From: Candidatus Planktophila versatilis
GTDB taxonomy: Bacteria > Actinomycetota > Actinomycetes > Nanopelagicales > Nanopelagicaceae
Assembly (NCBI RefSeq): GCF_002288265.1
Contig: NZ_CP016778.1
Coordinates: 1,261,421-1,325,420 of the forward strand
Reading direction: 5' to 3'
DNA length: 64,000 bases
Positions 8,054 to 15,925 of this stretch are shown here, one piece after another. How positions within the stretch are numbered: the first letter of the stretch is position 1; the number at the start of each line of letters is the position of its first letter. The notes beneath the pieces are model-generated. The model saw nothing but the letters and a program-made list of their open reading frames with translations. It had not been told where the DNA came from and searched no databases. A program made the translations under genes and the position numbers.

Positions 8054-9070
8054 ATGGGAAAGAATCGAATCACGATTCATGATGTTGCCGCCAAAGCTGG
8101 CGTCGCAATTTCTAGTGTTTCTAGAGTTCTCTCCGGCCATCGCGATGTCTCAGAGAAAATGCGCGAAAAAGTCGAGGCAGCAGTTGCCCAGCTTGGATAC
8201 GAACCAGATCACTTGGCGCAATCACTGCGCAAAGGAGCTACCAACACGATTGGGTTCATGATTCGAGATATCACCAATCCCCTCTTTTCAATTGTTGCAC
8301 AGAGCGCTGAGCACGAATTACGTAAAGCTGGCTATTCAATCATCTTGATTAATTCACATGGAGATTTAGATGCCGAGAAAGAGAATTTTGCACTCTTTAA
8401 GCGTCGCCGAATCGATGGTGTTATCGCTTCCCTTGTCTCCGAAGACTCTCCATATGTTCGCAACACGATTAATGAACTAGGTGCCCCAGTAGTGCTTTTA
8501 GATCGGGAAGTGACTGGACTCAACGCTAGCGCTGTAATCTGCGATCATGCGCAAGGCGTAAGAGAAGCCACAGCGGACCTCATTAAGAATGGCTACAAGC
8601 GAATTGCTTTTGTGTCAGGGCGAAAAGATGTCTTTATCTCTCGCAACAGAATTAAAGGTTATGAGCAAGCCTTATCGAATGCAAAAATAAAAATTGATGA
8701 GGATTTAATTCGACTTGGTAAATTTGGGGAACAATTTGCATACGAACAAACTAAAGATTTGTTCTCTGGTAACAAATTACCAAATGCGCTGATTACAGGT
8801 GGCATTGGTGCTTCAACCGGAGCACTTCACGCACTAAAAGAGTTAAAGATTAAGCCTGGGGCCGATATTGCCTTCGTCGCACTAGATGAATGGCCCATGT
8901 TTGATCTTCTCTCCTCCGATTTATCCTCGGTCTACCGAGATCCGGAAGAGATGGGGCGGCAATCTGCGCGCTTGATGTTAGATCTCATTGCAGAAAAGGC
9001 CCCATCGCAAGCAGTTGTTCCCACAATCTACCGACCACGATCTAGTAGTAAGGCTCTCTCTCATGCATGA
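8054..9070 (+). CDS. LacI-family transcriptional repressor (copy 2)
   Basis: A 338-residue LacI-type repressor starting MGKNRITIHDVAAKAG, with the helix-turn-helix at about residues 8-28 and a sugar-sensing domain behind it. A GTG at 8030 would add eight residues, but the ATG at 8054 gives the usual family N-terminus, so it is preferred. It is a close paralogue of the repressor at 441-1487, including the DEWPLFDLL or DEWPMFDLL segment and the RDP or RNPE near the C-terminus. It is divergent from the dehydratase gene and overlaps the PrpD-family gene by 8 bases (ATGCATGA), so lacI and prpD are probably cotranscribed. It likely represses the island through the palindromes described nearby. Confidence 0.94.
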   Translation: MGKNRITIHDVAAKAGVAISSVSRVLSGHRDVSEKMREKVEAAVAQLGYEPDHLAQSLRKGATNTIGFMIRDITNPLFSIVAQSAEHELRKAGYSIILINSHGDLDAEKENFALFKRRRIDGVIASLVSEDSPYVRNTINELGAPVVLLDREVTGLNASAVICDHAQGVREATADLIKNGYKRIAFVSGRKDVFISRNRIKGYEQALSNAKIKIDEDLIRLGKFGEQFAYEQTKDLFSGNKLPNALITGGIGASTGALHALKELKIKPGADIAFVALDEWPMFDLLSSDLSSVYRDPEEMGRQSARLMLDLIAEKAPSQAVVPTIYRPRSSSKALSHA

Positions 9071-10211
9071 TCCCAAACTTGGAAAGTTGATGATCGAAGC
9101 ACTGACGCAAAACAATCTTGAAATCAAAGAAAACCGCCTTGAAATACTCTTCCAAGATTTTGTGGCCTCTGCTGTTTTAGGTGAAAAGCACTATGGGGTG
9201 AGCGCACCGGCGCTCTCCTCGGGCATTAGTGAAAGAGCTGTGACTTTAGGTCTCTATACCAGCGCACTTGATATGGATGATGTGAATTGGAAAGTACTCA
9301 CTCATCCAGGTTCAATCATCTGGCCTATCGCAACATCGATTGGAATCGAGCGCGGTCTGACGCTCAAGCAAGTCTATGAAGCTGCTGCCTACGGATATCG
9401 AACCGGGGCAACGATTGCCAATTTCTTTGGACCACTGCATAGATCTAAATGGCATGTCACAGCAACCAGTGGAGCATTCGCTGCAACAACAACTGCTGCA
9501 ATCGCACTTGGGCTATCAAGAGAGCAACACGTAAAAGCACTACATATTTGCGCTATGAACATCGGTGGTTCTTCGCAAGCCGTTCTCGAGCGCAAGGGTG
9601 CCGCCCAAACAAATCGTGCTTCAGCTATTTCACTTGGAATTACAAGCGCTCATGCCGCACTTGTTGGCGCTCCACACGCAGAAGAAATATGGAGTGGGCC
9701 TCGCGGGCTCTTTGAGCTATTCCTTGTTGAAGGATCAACATCAGAAATTCTCAACGGTATCGATGGTGTGGCAATTCGTTTAATGGACGCAAATGGATTT
9801 GTTCATGCCGCCCTTGCTGCTGCATTGAAATTACGTGAAGTGCATAAAGAAAAAATCGAATCCATCACAGTCGTGCTCTCAACTTCTGTTGCCTCAATAC
9901 TGGATGCCTCACAAGGCGGGCCGTGGTGGAACCCAGCTTATGCAGTTGCAGCGCTCTGGGAATCAGGAGATCCAACTAACTTGCAAAGCGCCTCTGAATT
10001 TCTTGCTGTGACACACGTTGAATTTGAAGAGATGCCAATTGGCGCCGGAAAAGTGCGAATTAAAACAGCGAGTGGCGAGCATGAGGAGTACGTGGAACTA
10101 GCGCCCGAAGAGAACACTTGGCGCGATGTTAAATGGGGCAATGCAGGAATCAGCAGTGCGGAAGATTCTTACAGACGGTGCTCAAGCTTTCCACTTGCCG
10201 CACTTCGATAA
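9063..10211 (+). CDS. MmgE/PrpD family protein
   Basis: A 382-residue protein of the MmgE/PrpD family, which includes 2-methylcitrate dehydratase and other lyases acting on small hydroxy acids. Supporting features are the SGISERAVTLGLYTSALDMDD segment near residues 48-68, the long helical domain with a Gly/Ala-rich stretch (THPGS followed by AATTTAAIALGL) and a C-terminal lid domain. It is somewhat shorter than classical PrpD (about 450-480). The ATG at 9063 overlaps the lacI stop by 8 bases; an upstream in-frame start would run deep into lacI and is rejected. Its 3' end overlaps the convergent oxidoreductase gene by 43 bases. There are no prpB or prpC genes nearby, so methylcitrate dehydration is doubtful; a sugar-acid role is inferred from context. 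Confidence 0.82.
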   Translation: MHDPKLGKLMIEALTQNNLEIKENRLEILFQDFVASAVLGEKHYGVSAPALSSGISERAVTLGLYTSALDMDDVNWKVLTHPGSIIWPIATSIGIERGLTLKQVYEAAAYGYRTGATIANFFGPLHRSKWHVTATSGAFAATTTAAIALGLSREQHVKALHICAMNIGGSSQAVLERKGAAQTNRASAISLGITSAHAALVGAPHAEEIWSGPRGLFELFLVEGSTSEILNGIDGVAIRLMDANGFVHAALAAALKLREVHKEKIESITVVLSTSVASILDASQGGPWWNPAYAVAALWESGDPTNLQSASEFLAVTHVEFEEMPIGAGKVRIKTASGEHEEYVELAPEENTWRDVKWGNAGISSAEDSYRRCSSFPLAALR

Positions 10212-11221
10212 GCAATATCCAAAGCTTCTACCGAGCGAGCGCCGAGTTCTCCTGGTGAGTAGTTCCTAAACTTCTCACCCTTACCCGCTGCAACAAGTGC
10301 GTCAATTGGTCCCTGACAGTTGTAATAACCGGCATCATCATCAAGATCTAATCTGATGTTTTCGCCTTTGTAATACAACCAGACCGCTGCCCGCTCAAGG
10401 TCCAAAAGGATTTGGCCATCAGAGCCAATAGCTCTTAATTCAAGTGCGTGGTAAGCCTTATGGGCTTTTGCGTGAGCAGAGCCACCAGAGACGGAACCGA
10501 TTGCACCGCCTTCAAATCGATAACTGATCGCATCGTGCATTTCAACAGGAGCATTCATTGGATAAGACATCAAGGCGAAACCAGACTCAGCTCTAGCACC
10601 AGTTGCCCACAAACCCATACCTAGTGCGTGAGAAAGCTGTGCCTGACCATATCCGCCGCCAGAAAGTGTTGGATCGGTCCAAGTTTTCTCATCAGGCAAG
10701 GATTCTGGTGTCGCATCCGGATAAGCACCTGTGTTGGAGAGAAGTTCTCTTGTCATAGAAGACATATGAATAGTCAGATGTTCTAAATCACCAATTCCAT
10801 ACTTTTCCATTAAAGCTTTCGCCTCTTGCATCATTGGCATGTAATTCCAACCAAAGGCAATGATGAGCTCTTTACCTACGCGCTTTGCGGTTGCATCAAG
10901 ATCCCATGCATCTGTCGGGTTGATGGTTACTGGCTTTTCGCACATAACATGTGCGCCAGCCTCCAGCGCCGCTTTTGCATGCTCATGATGTAATCCTGTT
11001 GGGCTACCAATCACGCAAATGTCTACTCCGGCATTTAATACATCGCGATAATCCTCAGAGGCGACTTTAAATCCATAACGATCTGCAATCTTTTTCAGGA
11101 TTTCTGGACCTTTACGTGAGATTCCCACAAATTCGAGGTCGTCATGATTTGCAAGATGCGGGAGGTGTGAAGCGATTGCCCAACTTCCAGCACCGATGAC
11201 ACCAACACGTACTTTTGCCAT
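10169..11221 (-). CDS. Gfo/Idh/MocA family NAD(P)-dependent oxidoreductase
   Basis: A 350-residue oxidoreductase. The N-terminal Rossmann fold has the dinucleotide motif GVIGAGSWA (residues 7-15), and the family motif CEKPVT (about residues 93-98) carries the conserved Lys that helps catalysis. The C-terminal part is the alpha/beta domain that binds the sugar or inositol substrate. Family members oxidise or reduce sugars, inositols and related polyols using NAD(P). It closes the island and converges on the PrpD-family gene with a 43-base overlap. It probably catalyses the redox step of the same pathway, for instance sugar to lactone; the substrate is not known. Confidence 0.92.
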   Translation of the reverse strand: MAKVRVGVIGAGSWAIASHLPHLANHDDLEFVGISRKGPEILKKIADRYGFKVASEDYRDVLNAGVDICVIGSPTGLHHEHAKAALEAGAHVMCEKPVTINPTDAWDLDATAKRVGKELIIAFGWNYMPMMQEAKALMEKYGIGDLEHLTIHMSSMTRELLSNTGAYPDATPESLPDEKTWTDPTLSGGGYGQAQLSHALGMGLWATGARAESGFALMSYPMNAPVEMHDAISYRFEGGAIGSVSGGSAHAKAHKAYHALELRAIGSDGQILLDLERAAVWLYYKGENIRLDLDDDAGYYNCQGPIDALVAAGKGEKFRNYSPGELGARSVEALDIAYRSAASGKLEHRL

Positions 11222-11321
11222 TTTTATTATTCTTTCCCTTTGGGTGTGCCCAAGTATCTAATATTCCTATCAAAGGTCAAGAGTGCATTTCATATTTTTG
11301 CGTGAGAGAGGAAAGATTGAG

Positions 11322-11410
11322 CGGAGACGAGGAGATTTGAACTCCTGAAGGCTTTTACACCTTACCTCGTTAGCAGTGAGGCGCACTCGACCGGGCTATG
11401 CGACGTCTCC
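11322..11410 (-). tRNA. tRNA-Ser(GCT)
   Basis: An 89-base class II tRNA read on the minus strand. The acceptor stem pairs GGAGACG with CGTCTCC, the discriminator is G, the T stem-loop is AGGAG-TTCAAAT-CTCCT, and there is a long variable arm as expected for serine. The anticodon loop CTGCTAA gives anticodon GCT, reading AGC and AGT. The pair closing the anticodon loop is an A-C mismatch. CCA is not encoded. Confidence 0.95.
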
Positions 11411-11470
11411 GAGTTGCAGGGCAAGTTTAGCGCCTCTGCCCAGGCATACCTAACCCCTGTATAAATGGCG

Positions 11471-11504
11471 AGAGAGCGGCCCGCTGTGTAGCGAACCGCT
11501 CTCT
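11471..11504 (-). terminator. Hairpin terminator of the PhoX-like gene
   Basis: AGAGAGCGG (11471-11479) pairs perfectly with CCGCTCTCT (11496-11504), and the stem extends further with a bulge (GGC/GCC). It lies 33 bases after the stop of the minus-strand gene at 11537. The following stretch on that strand is only modestly T-rich, so termination may be imperfect. Confidence 0.6.
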
Positions 11505-11536
11505 GCCTTATTCAGTTGTAAATCTTCATTTACTTA

Positions 11537-13159
11537 TTAAGCAAATGTGACCTTTGTCCAGTCAACTGCAAGGTGGTAGTACTGACCGCCTTCAATTGCC
11601 TTGCTATCAAGTGCCATCACTTCAGTTGTTCCAAGGCCAGCAACCAAATCTGGGCGTGCCACTGAAAGCTTTGAGTGAACCTGTGCGTTCAAGAAGAAAT
11701 GTGACTTTGTGTCGCCACTTGCCTTCAAGAACTTGTTGACGTTGATGATTCCTGATGATTCTTCATCTTGGGTGATGAACTTTGCTGCACCTGTGATGAA
11801 GTACTGCTCGTCAAACTTTGCAATCTCGGCGAGCTTGCCATCAGAGATACGGTATGCAACTAGGCGAGCAATGTGAGCATTGTTGCCTGGATCTTCCTGA
11901 ATCAGGATGTAGTCACCATCAATGGTTAGGTTATCTGGCTTAGTAAGGTACGGAACTTCGGTACCGTTAAGCAGCATCTCAATTGTTGCACCCTTAAATG
12001 GATCCTTTGCATCAGCAAAAGTCATCTTCCAAAGTGCGCCACCATCACGTGAGTATGTAGCACCTGGACGTGGTGTTGTTGCTAGCGGATCCTTATTTGA
12101 TTCTGTTGTAACGAAGTAGAAGACGTTTGGATTCTTTGAATCAAACTCGCCATCTTCGATACGTGAGAATGTCGTTCCGTTAGCTTGTGACATTGTTGCA
12201 AGCTTTCCGAACTTAGGGTTTGTGTTAACTTCATTGAAGCCAACCTTGATTTTTGTGCCCTTTGGGGCTGTGCGAACAGCGTTATCTGTGCGGTAGTTCT
12301 CTAGCGCAATTGTGTAGAGCTTGCCGTTTGTGAGGCCAGCCTTCTCAGCAAAGTTAGCTCCTGTTGTCTGCTTTGTACCGACATACATGTAAAGCTGGCT
12401 ATCTGTTGCGTTGCCATCTTCATTTCCCATAACAATCGTTGTCTTACCTGTACCTGGCTTTGTAAGAAGGTTCTCCCATGGAGCAAGACCCATCTTTGGA
12501 AGCTGGATTCCGTTACCGTCGACGTCGAATGCGAAAGCACGTGACTGGTCATCAGAGCCTTCTTCACCTGTGAGGTAGACAGCATCCTTGTAACCGTAGG
12601 TAACTGTCTTCTTTGTCTTTGCATCTTTCTCGCTATACGCAAATCCACCTGCCGCGACCAAGTCACCTGAACATAGGCGGTTAATTCCGTTGGTGCCGAT
12701 GATTGATCCATAAGCATCAGTGGCTGGAGTGCCTACTGGAAGTGACTGCTCCCATGTTGAACCCCACTTCTCGGTGGCGTAGTTGTAGTAGGACATGCTC
12801 TTCATCCAGCTTTCCATCTTTGTGATCTTCTTTGTTGCCGGATCGAATGTCATCTTTGAAATTGATGATCCCCATGTTCCGGTGTCTTTCTTATTTGCGA
12901 TATCTGCACCAGTTGAGATTTCATGGTTTGAAAGCAGGGTCAGTGTTCCATCTGCGTTTTTCATCGCGCCCATTCCATCTGGAACTCCACGAAGTACTTC
13001 GTTTGAAATTTTGTCGCCTGTTGTTGCGATAACAGCAAGTGAAGCGGCATCTGTTGCGGGAATTAAGTAGACCGGCGCTTCTGCTGCAGATGCACTCTGA
13101 AGAACGAGTGATGATGCAATCACACCCGTAGATACAGCTGCGAAGAGTTTCTTCTTCAT
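11537..13159 (-). CDS. Secreted PhoX-like (DUF839) protein, possible phosphatase
   Basis: A 540-residue exported protein with a classical signal peptide (MKKKLFAAVSTGV start, cleavage expected after SASA near residue 26). The mature part resembles the PhoX/DUF839 family: SNHEIS near residue 77, GEEGSDDQ near residue 197, GNEDGN near residue 246 and a PDNLTIDGDYILIQED segment near residue 414, motifs rich in the acidic residues that hold calcium and iron in PhoX. PhoX enzymes release phosphate from phosphomonoesters outside the cell. It lacks an obvious Tat signal, which true PhoX proteins usually have, so the enzymatic call is cautious. It stands alone, with a strong palindrome upstream and a terminator downstream. 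Confidence 0.7.
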   Translation of the reverse strand: MKKKLFAAVSTGVIASSLVLQSASAAEAPVYLIPATDAASLAVIATTGDKISNEVLRGVPDGMGAMKNADGTLTLLSNHEISTGADIANKKDTGTWGSSISKMTFDPATKKITKMESWMKSMSYYNYATEKWGSTWEQSLPVGTPATDAYGSIIGTNGINRLCSGDLVAAGGFAYSEKDAKTKKTVTYGYKDAVYLTGEEGSDDQSRAFAFDVDGNGIQLPKMGLAPWENLLTKPGTGKTTIVMGNEDGNATDSQLYMYVGTKQTTGANFAEKAGLTNGKLYTIALENYRTDNAVRTAPKGTKIKVGFNEVNTNPKFGKLATMSQANGTTFSRIEDGEFDSKNPNVFYFVTTESNKDPLATTPRPGATYSRDGGALWKMTFADAKDPFKGATIEMLLNGTEVPYLTKPDNLTIDGDYILIQEDPGNNAHIARLVAYRISDGKLAEIAKFDEQYFITGAAKFITQDEESSGIINVNKFLKASGDTKSHFFLNAQVHSKLSVARPDLVAGLGTTEVMALDSKAIEGGQYYHLAVDWTKVTFA

Positions 13160-13178
13160 TTATTACTCCTTAGGTAAT

Positions 13179-13193
13179 ACCTCACGGTGAGGT
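13179..13193. promoter_or_regulatory. Perfect palindrome upstream of the PhoX-like gene
   Basis: ACCTCACGGTGAGGT is a perfect 7-1-7 inverted repeat, 20-34 bases upstream of the PhoX-like start. A further GGTGA half-site occurs at 13210-13214. It could be an operator for a dimeric regulator or a short hairpin in the leader. No regulator is identified. Confidence 0.4.
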
Positions 13194-13351
13194 TTGCGCG
13201 AAGTCTTTAGGTGAGAGTTATATTTCCAGTAACAACCAGGCAAATTGTTATCACTTTTTATATGAATGCATGGTGTTGCTTTTTGTCTCCATTAATACTG
13301 CGTTATCCTGGTGTTTACTTTCATCACCTAATTCCAGGGAATAATCGTTAC

Positions 13352-13963
13352 ATGTCACACTTCTCACGCAGACAGATTCTTCAAATTCTCACTGGAGTGG
13401 CACTTCTTGCCAACCCATTTATTGCTGAGGCTGCTCAAGTTCCGACTCTGAAGTGCACACGGGTGGGGCAAACGATTATTTGGCGGGATAAGAAATACAC
13501 ATGTGTGAAATCTGGTAACAAGCTAGTGTGGAATAAAGGTGTCCCGGTCACACCAGCCAAGCCAACTCCTTCGGCTACAACTCAACCTTCCACGCAGCCA
13601 ACTCCCACCACTTCAACTGCACCGCACCCTGCCTACACGCCTCCACCAGATGAGTTTGCGGTAGCGAAGAGTGCGAATCTAAAACTTAACCAGCCAATCT
13701 CGGTGAGTAACCCCTCACTTAATTACCCAGCGCGGGGTTACATCCTCATTCGCCGCGAAGATGGCGTCATTGCATTTAGCAATCGGTGCACCCACTTGGG
13801 GCGTGATGTCGAGATCTCTGGTTCTCAATTAGTCTGCTTTGCACATGGTTCATATTTTGAAGCGACGACCGGTAAGCCAACTGGGGGTCCGGCGACAAGA
13901 AACCTCATCCTGCTACCCACGATAGAAAGGGATGGCACCATCTTCGTCGTTGATGCGCCTTGA
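13352..13963 (+). CDS. Exported Rieske [2Fe-2S] protein with Tat-type signal
   Basis: A 203-residue protein starting MSHFSRRQIL. The SRRQIL motif followed by a hydrophobic stretch to about residue 25 is a plausible twin-arginine signal, fitting export of a folded iron-sulfur protein. A small module follows with CTRVGQTIIW and KKYTCVKSGNKLVWNKG (residues 31-63), then a Pro/Thr-rich linker (about 68-100). The C-terminal Rieske domain has both ligand pairs, CTH near residue 148 and CFAH near residue 168. The start at 13352 has AGGGA upstream and gives the signal; a longer frame from 13211 is rejected. The likely role is extracytoplasmic electron transfer. Its partner is not evident: the neighbours are the divergent PhoX-like gene and an aminopeptidase. 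Confidence 0.82.
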   Translation: MSHFSRRQILQILTGVALLANPFIAEAAQVPTLKCTRVGQTIIWRDKKYTCVKSGNKLVWNKGVPVTPAKPTPSATTQPSTQPTPTTSTAPHPAYTPPPDEFAVAKSANLKLNQPISVSNPSLNYPARGYILIRREDGVIAFSNRCTHLGRDVEISGSQLVCFAHGSYFEATTGKPTGGPATRNLILLPTIERDGTIFVVDAP

Positions 13964-14007
13964 TACATCCATCTTGAACTTACTGCGGTAAGTCCTAGGA
14001 TTGCACA

Positions 14008-15417
14008 ATGAGCAGCGAGAATACCCAAGCACCGCAAGAGCAAACCGCACGGGTCCATGATCAGGGACCTTCGCACCTCTTCGCTGAGTTTATGAAAAGT
14101 GGCTGGGCCGAAAGTGAACTCACTGAGTTAGAGCCGCTGGAAGTTGTTACCTATGCTTACTCCCGCAGGCAAGTTCTCTCTGCGGCATACCAAGGAATAC
14201 GACTAGTAATTCCTGCCGGCGAACTCAAAGTGCGCGCAGGTGATACCGATTACAACTACCGCCCTGATAGTGCTTTTGCTTATTACAGCGGGGTGCAAGG
14301 ACCTGATGCAACAGCTGATGCGGTACTCATACTTGAACCGAGTGGAGATTCACACATTACCTATCTCTATATGAACCCACGTTCAACTAGAGATACTGAA
14401 GCTTTCTATCGCGATGCAAGATATGGCGAACTCTGGGTAGGTCGCAGATTCACATTGTCAGAGGCTAAGGCGCGCTACCAAATTGAAACCAGGAATTTGA
14501 GTGAGCTCAAAGAGTTACTAGCTGATGGCAAGAAATCACTCTCGCCTGCTGATAAGGATTTTGCAACGTTCATCTCAGAACAGCGCTTATGCAAAGATGA
14601 ATATGAGGTGCGTGAACTGCAGCGCGCAGTTCACGCAACAACACTTGGGTTTAATGATGTCATTAGCTCCATTCCGGCCGCTGTTCAAACCTCGCGCGGT
14701 GAACGAGTACTAGATGCCGCTTTCTATGGCCGCGCCCGCATATTAGGTAACGATCTTGGTTACAACACCATTGTGGGCGCAGGTTCACACGCGTGTGTAC
14801 TGCACTGGACACGTAACGATGGCGATCTGCATCCAGGTGAACTTGTCTTAATCGATGCTGGTGTTGAAATGGAATCTTTCTACACCGCCGACATCACTCG
14901 CACTTTTCCAATAAATGGCAGGTTTTCTCCGGCACAACGTGCGCTCTACCTGCTTGTTTATGAAGCTCAGCTCGCTGGTTTTGCCGCCGTTAAACCTGGA
15001 GCGCTATTTTCTGATGTAAATAAGGCATGCCAAGAAGTATTGGCACGTGGTTTAGCCGATATGGGAGTTCTCACCATCTCGGTCGAAGAATCAATGAAGC
15101 CTGAGGTAGGTCTACATCGTCGCTGGACTTTGCATGGATCAAGTCATCACTTAGGTATTGATGTGCATGATTGCGCCCAAGCACGCAAAGAGATGTACTC
15201 CGATGCACCATTGCGTGAGGGCATGGTATTAACTGTGGAACCCGGTCTATACATCCAACCTGATGATGAACTCTTCGCACCTGAATATCGCGGTATTGGT
15301 ATTCGTATTGAAGATGATGTTCTTGTAACAAGTGATGGATATAGAAATCTTTCTGAAAACATCCCGCGCCATCCTAATGATATTGAAATGTGGATGAAGC
15401 GAGTCTTAGAGCGATAA
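14008..15417 (+). CDS. pepP: Xaa-Pro aminopeptidase (aminopeptidase P, M24B)
   Basis: A 469-residue metallopeptidase that removes an N-terminal residue preceding proline. The N-terminal creatinase-like domain covers about residues 30-170. The C-terminal pita-bread domain shows all metal ligands: Asp in LIDAGVE and Asp in TADITRTFP (about residues 288 and 299), His in GSSHHLGIDVHD (about residue 384), Glu in VEPGLYI (about residue 411) and Glu in GIRIEDDV (about residue 434). The length is normal. It lies 44 bases after the Rieske gene and is followed by a strong bidirectional terminator. Confidence 0.95.
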   Translation: MSSENTQAPQEQTARVHDQGPSHLFAEFMKSGWAESELTELEPLEVVTYAYSRRQVLSAAYQGIRLVIPAGELKVRAGDTDYNYRPDSAFAYYSGVQGPDATADAVLILEPSGDSHITYLYMNPRSTRDTEAFYRDARYGELWVGRRFTLSEAKARYQIETRNLSELKELLADGKKSLSPADKDFATFISEQRLCKDEYEVRELQRAVHATTLGFNDVISSIPAAVQTSRGERVLDAAFYGRARILGNDLGYNTIVGAGSHACVLHWTRNDGDLHPGELVLIDAGVEMESFYTADITRTFPINGRFSPAQRALYLLVYEAQLAGFAAVKPGALFSDVNKACQEVLARGLADMGVLTISVEESMKPEVGLHRRWTLHGSSHHLGIDVHDCAQARKEMYSDAPLREGMVLTVEPGLYIQPDDELFAPEYRGIGIRIEDDVLVTSDGYRNLSENIPRHPNDIEMWMKRVLER

Positions 15418-15426
15418 ATAGAAAGC

Positions 15427-15467
15427 AAAAAGTGGACGACTCCCTCGAAAAACATCGCCCACTTTTT
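15427..15467. terminator. Bidirectional hairpin terminator after pepP
   Basis: The arm at 15427-15439 (AAAAAGTGGACGA) pairs with 15455-15467 (TCGCCCACTTTTT) with one mismatch, giving a run of A on one side and T on the other. It starts 9 bases after the pepP stop and can end transcription on both strands. Confidence 0.85.
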
Positions 15468-15586
15468 GTGTCCCGTTACACGCAATACACGCCATAACGA
15501 AGGAAAAATAGAGTGTCTTGGGGTCTAGAAAGTTAATGAAAAGTGAACTTCTGCCAGCCTAGACTTGAATTAATTAGCCTCTTTGG

Positions 15587-15925
15587 CTAGCTGACCAAGT
15601 TATAGCCCAGATAAGCGGCCAGTAAGCCAAAAGTAATTGAAGCTAAGAGGTTAATTGCAACTACCTTGTAGTGCTTGAGTTCATAGCCAAGATAGAGATC
15701 AACGATAAATGTGGACCATGTTGTGAAGGAGCCGGCAAAGCCAACGGCCAGAAAATCGTGCCAGTGCTCGGTTGTTGCAAAAGTGAGCCCGATAAGAAAT
15801 GAGCCGAGAATGTTTACTATGAAAGTTCCAGCAGGTTTATCTGTAAATTTCTTGAAATATTGATCAACTAAGAATCGTGCAGGGGACCCGATAGCTGCGC
15901 CAATAATGACCATGAACACATTCAT
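15587..15925 (-). CDS. crcB: Fluoride channel subunit CrcB/Fluc (second of a pair)
   Basis: A 112-residue membrane protein with four hydrophobic helices, of the CrcB/Fluc fluoride channel family that exports fluoride. Family motifs are the N-terminal GAAIGSPARF, the NILGSFLIG segment near residue 38 and the FAGSFTTWSTF segment near residue 63 that holds the central Na+ and pore residues. It overlaps the preceding crcB gene by 4 bases (ATGA). Two adjacent dissimilar crcB genes usually make heterodimeric channels. It is the last gene after sdhB on this strand, followed by about 120 bases and then the pepP terminator. Confidence 0.92.
   Translation of the reverse strand: MNVFMVIIGAAIGSPARFLVDQYFKKFTDKPAGTFIVNILGSFLIGLTFATTEHWHDFLAVGFAGSFTTWSTFIVDLYLGYELKHYKVVAINLLASITFGLLAAYLGYNLVS

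Noticed and set aside
12301..12717. Open frame inside the PhoX-like gene on the same strand, another phase
   Set aside because: Composition is biased and it is fully contained in a clear secreted protein gene.
13211..13351. Longer start for the Rieske protein
   Set aside because: It would add a second, unrelated hydrophobic stretch before the Tat-like motif; ATG 13352 has a ribosome site and gives the expected signal.
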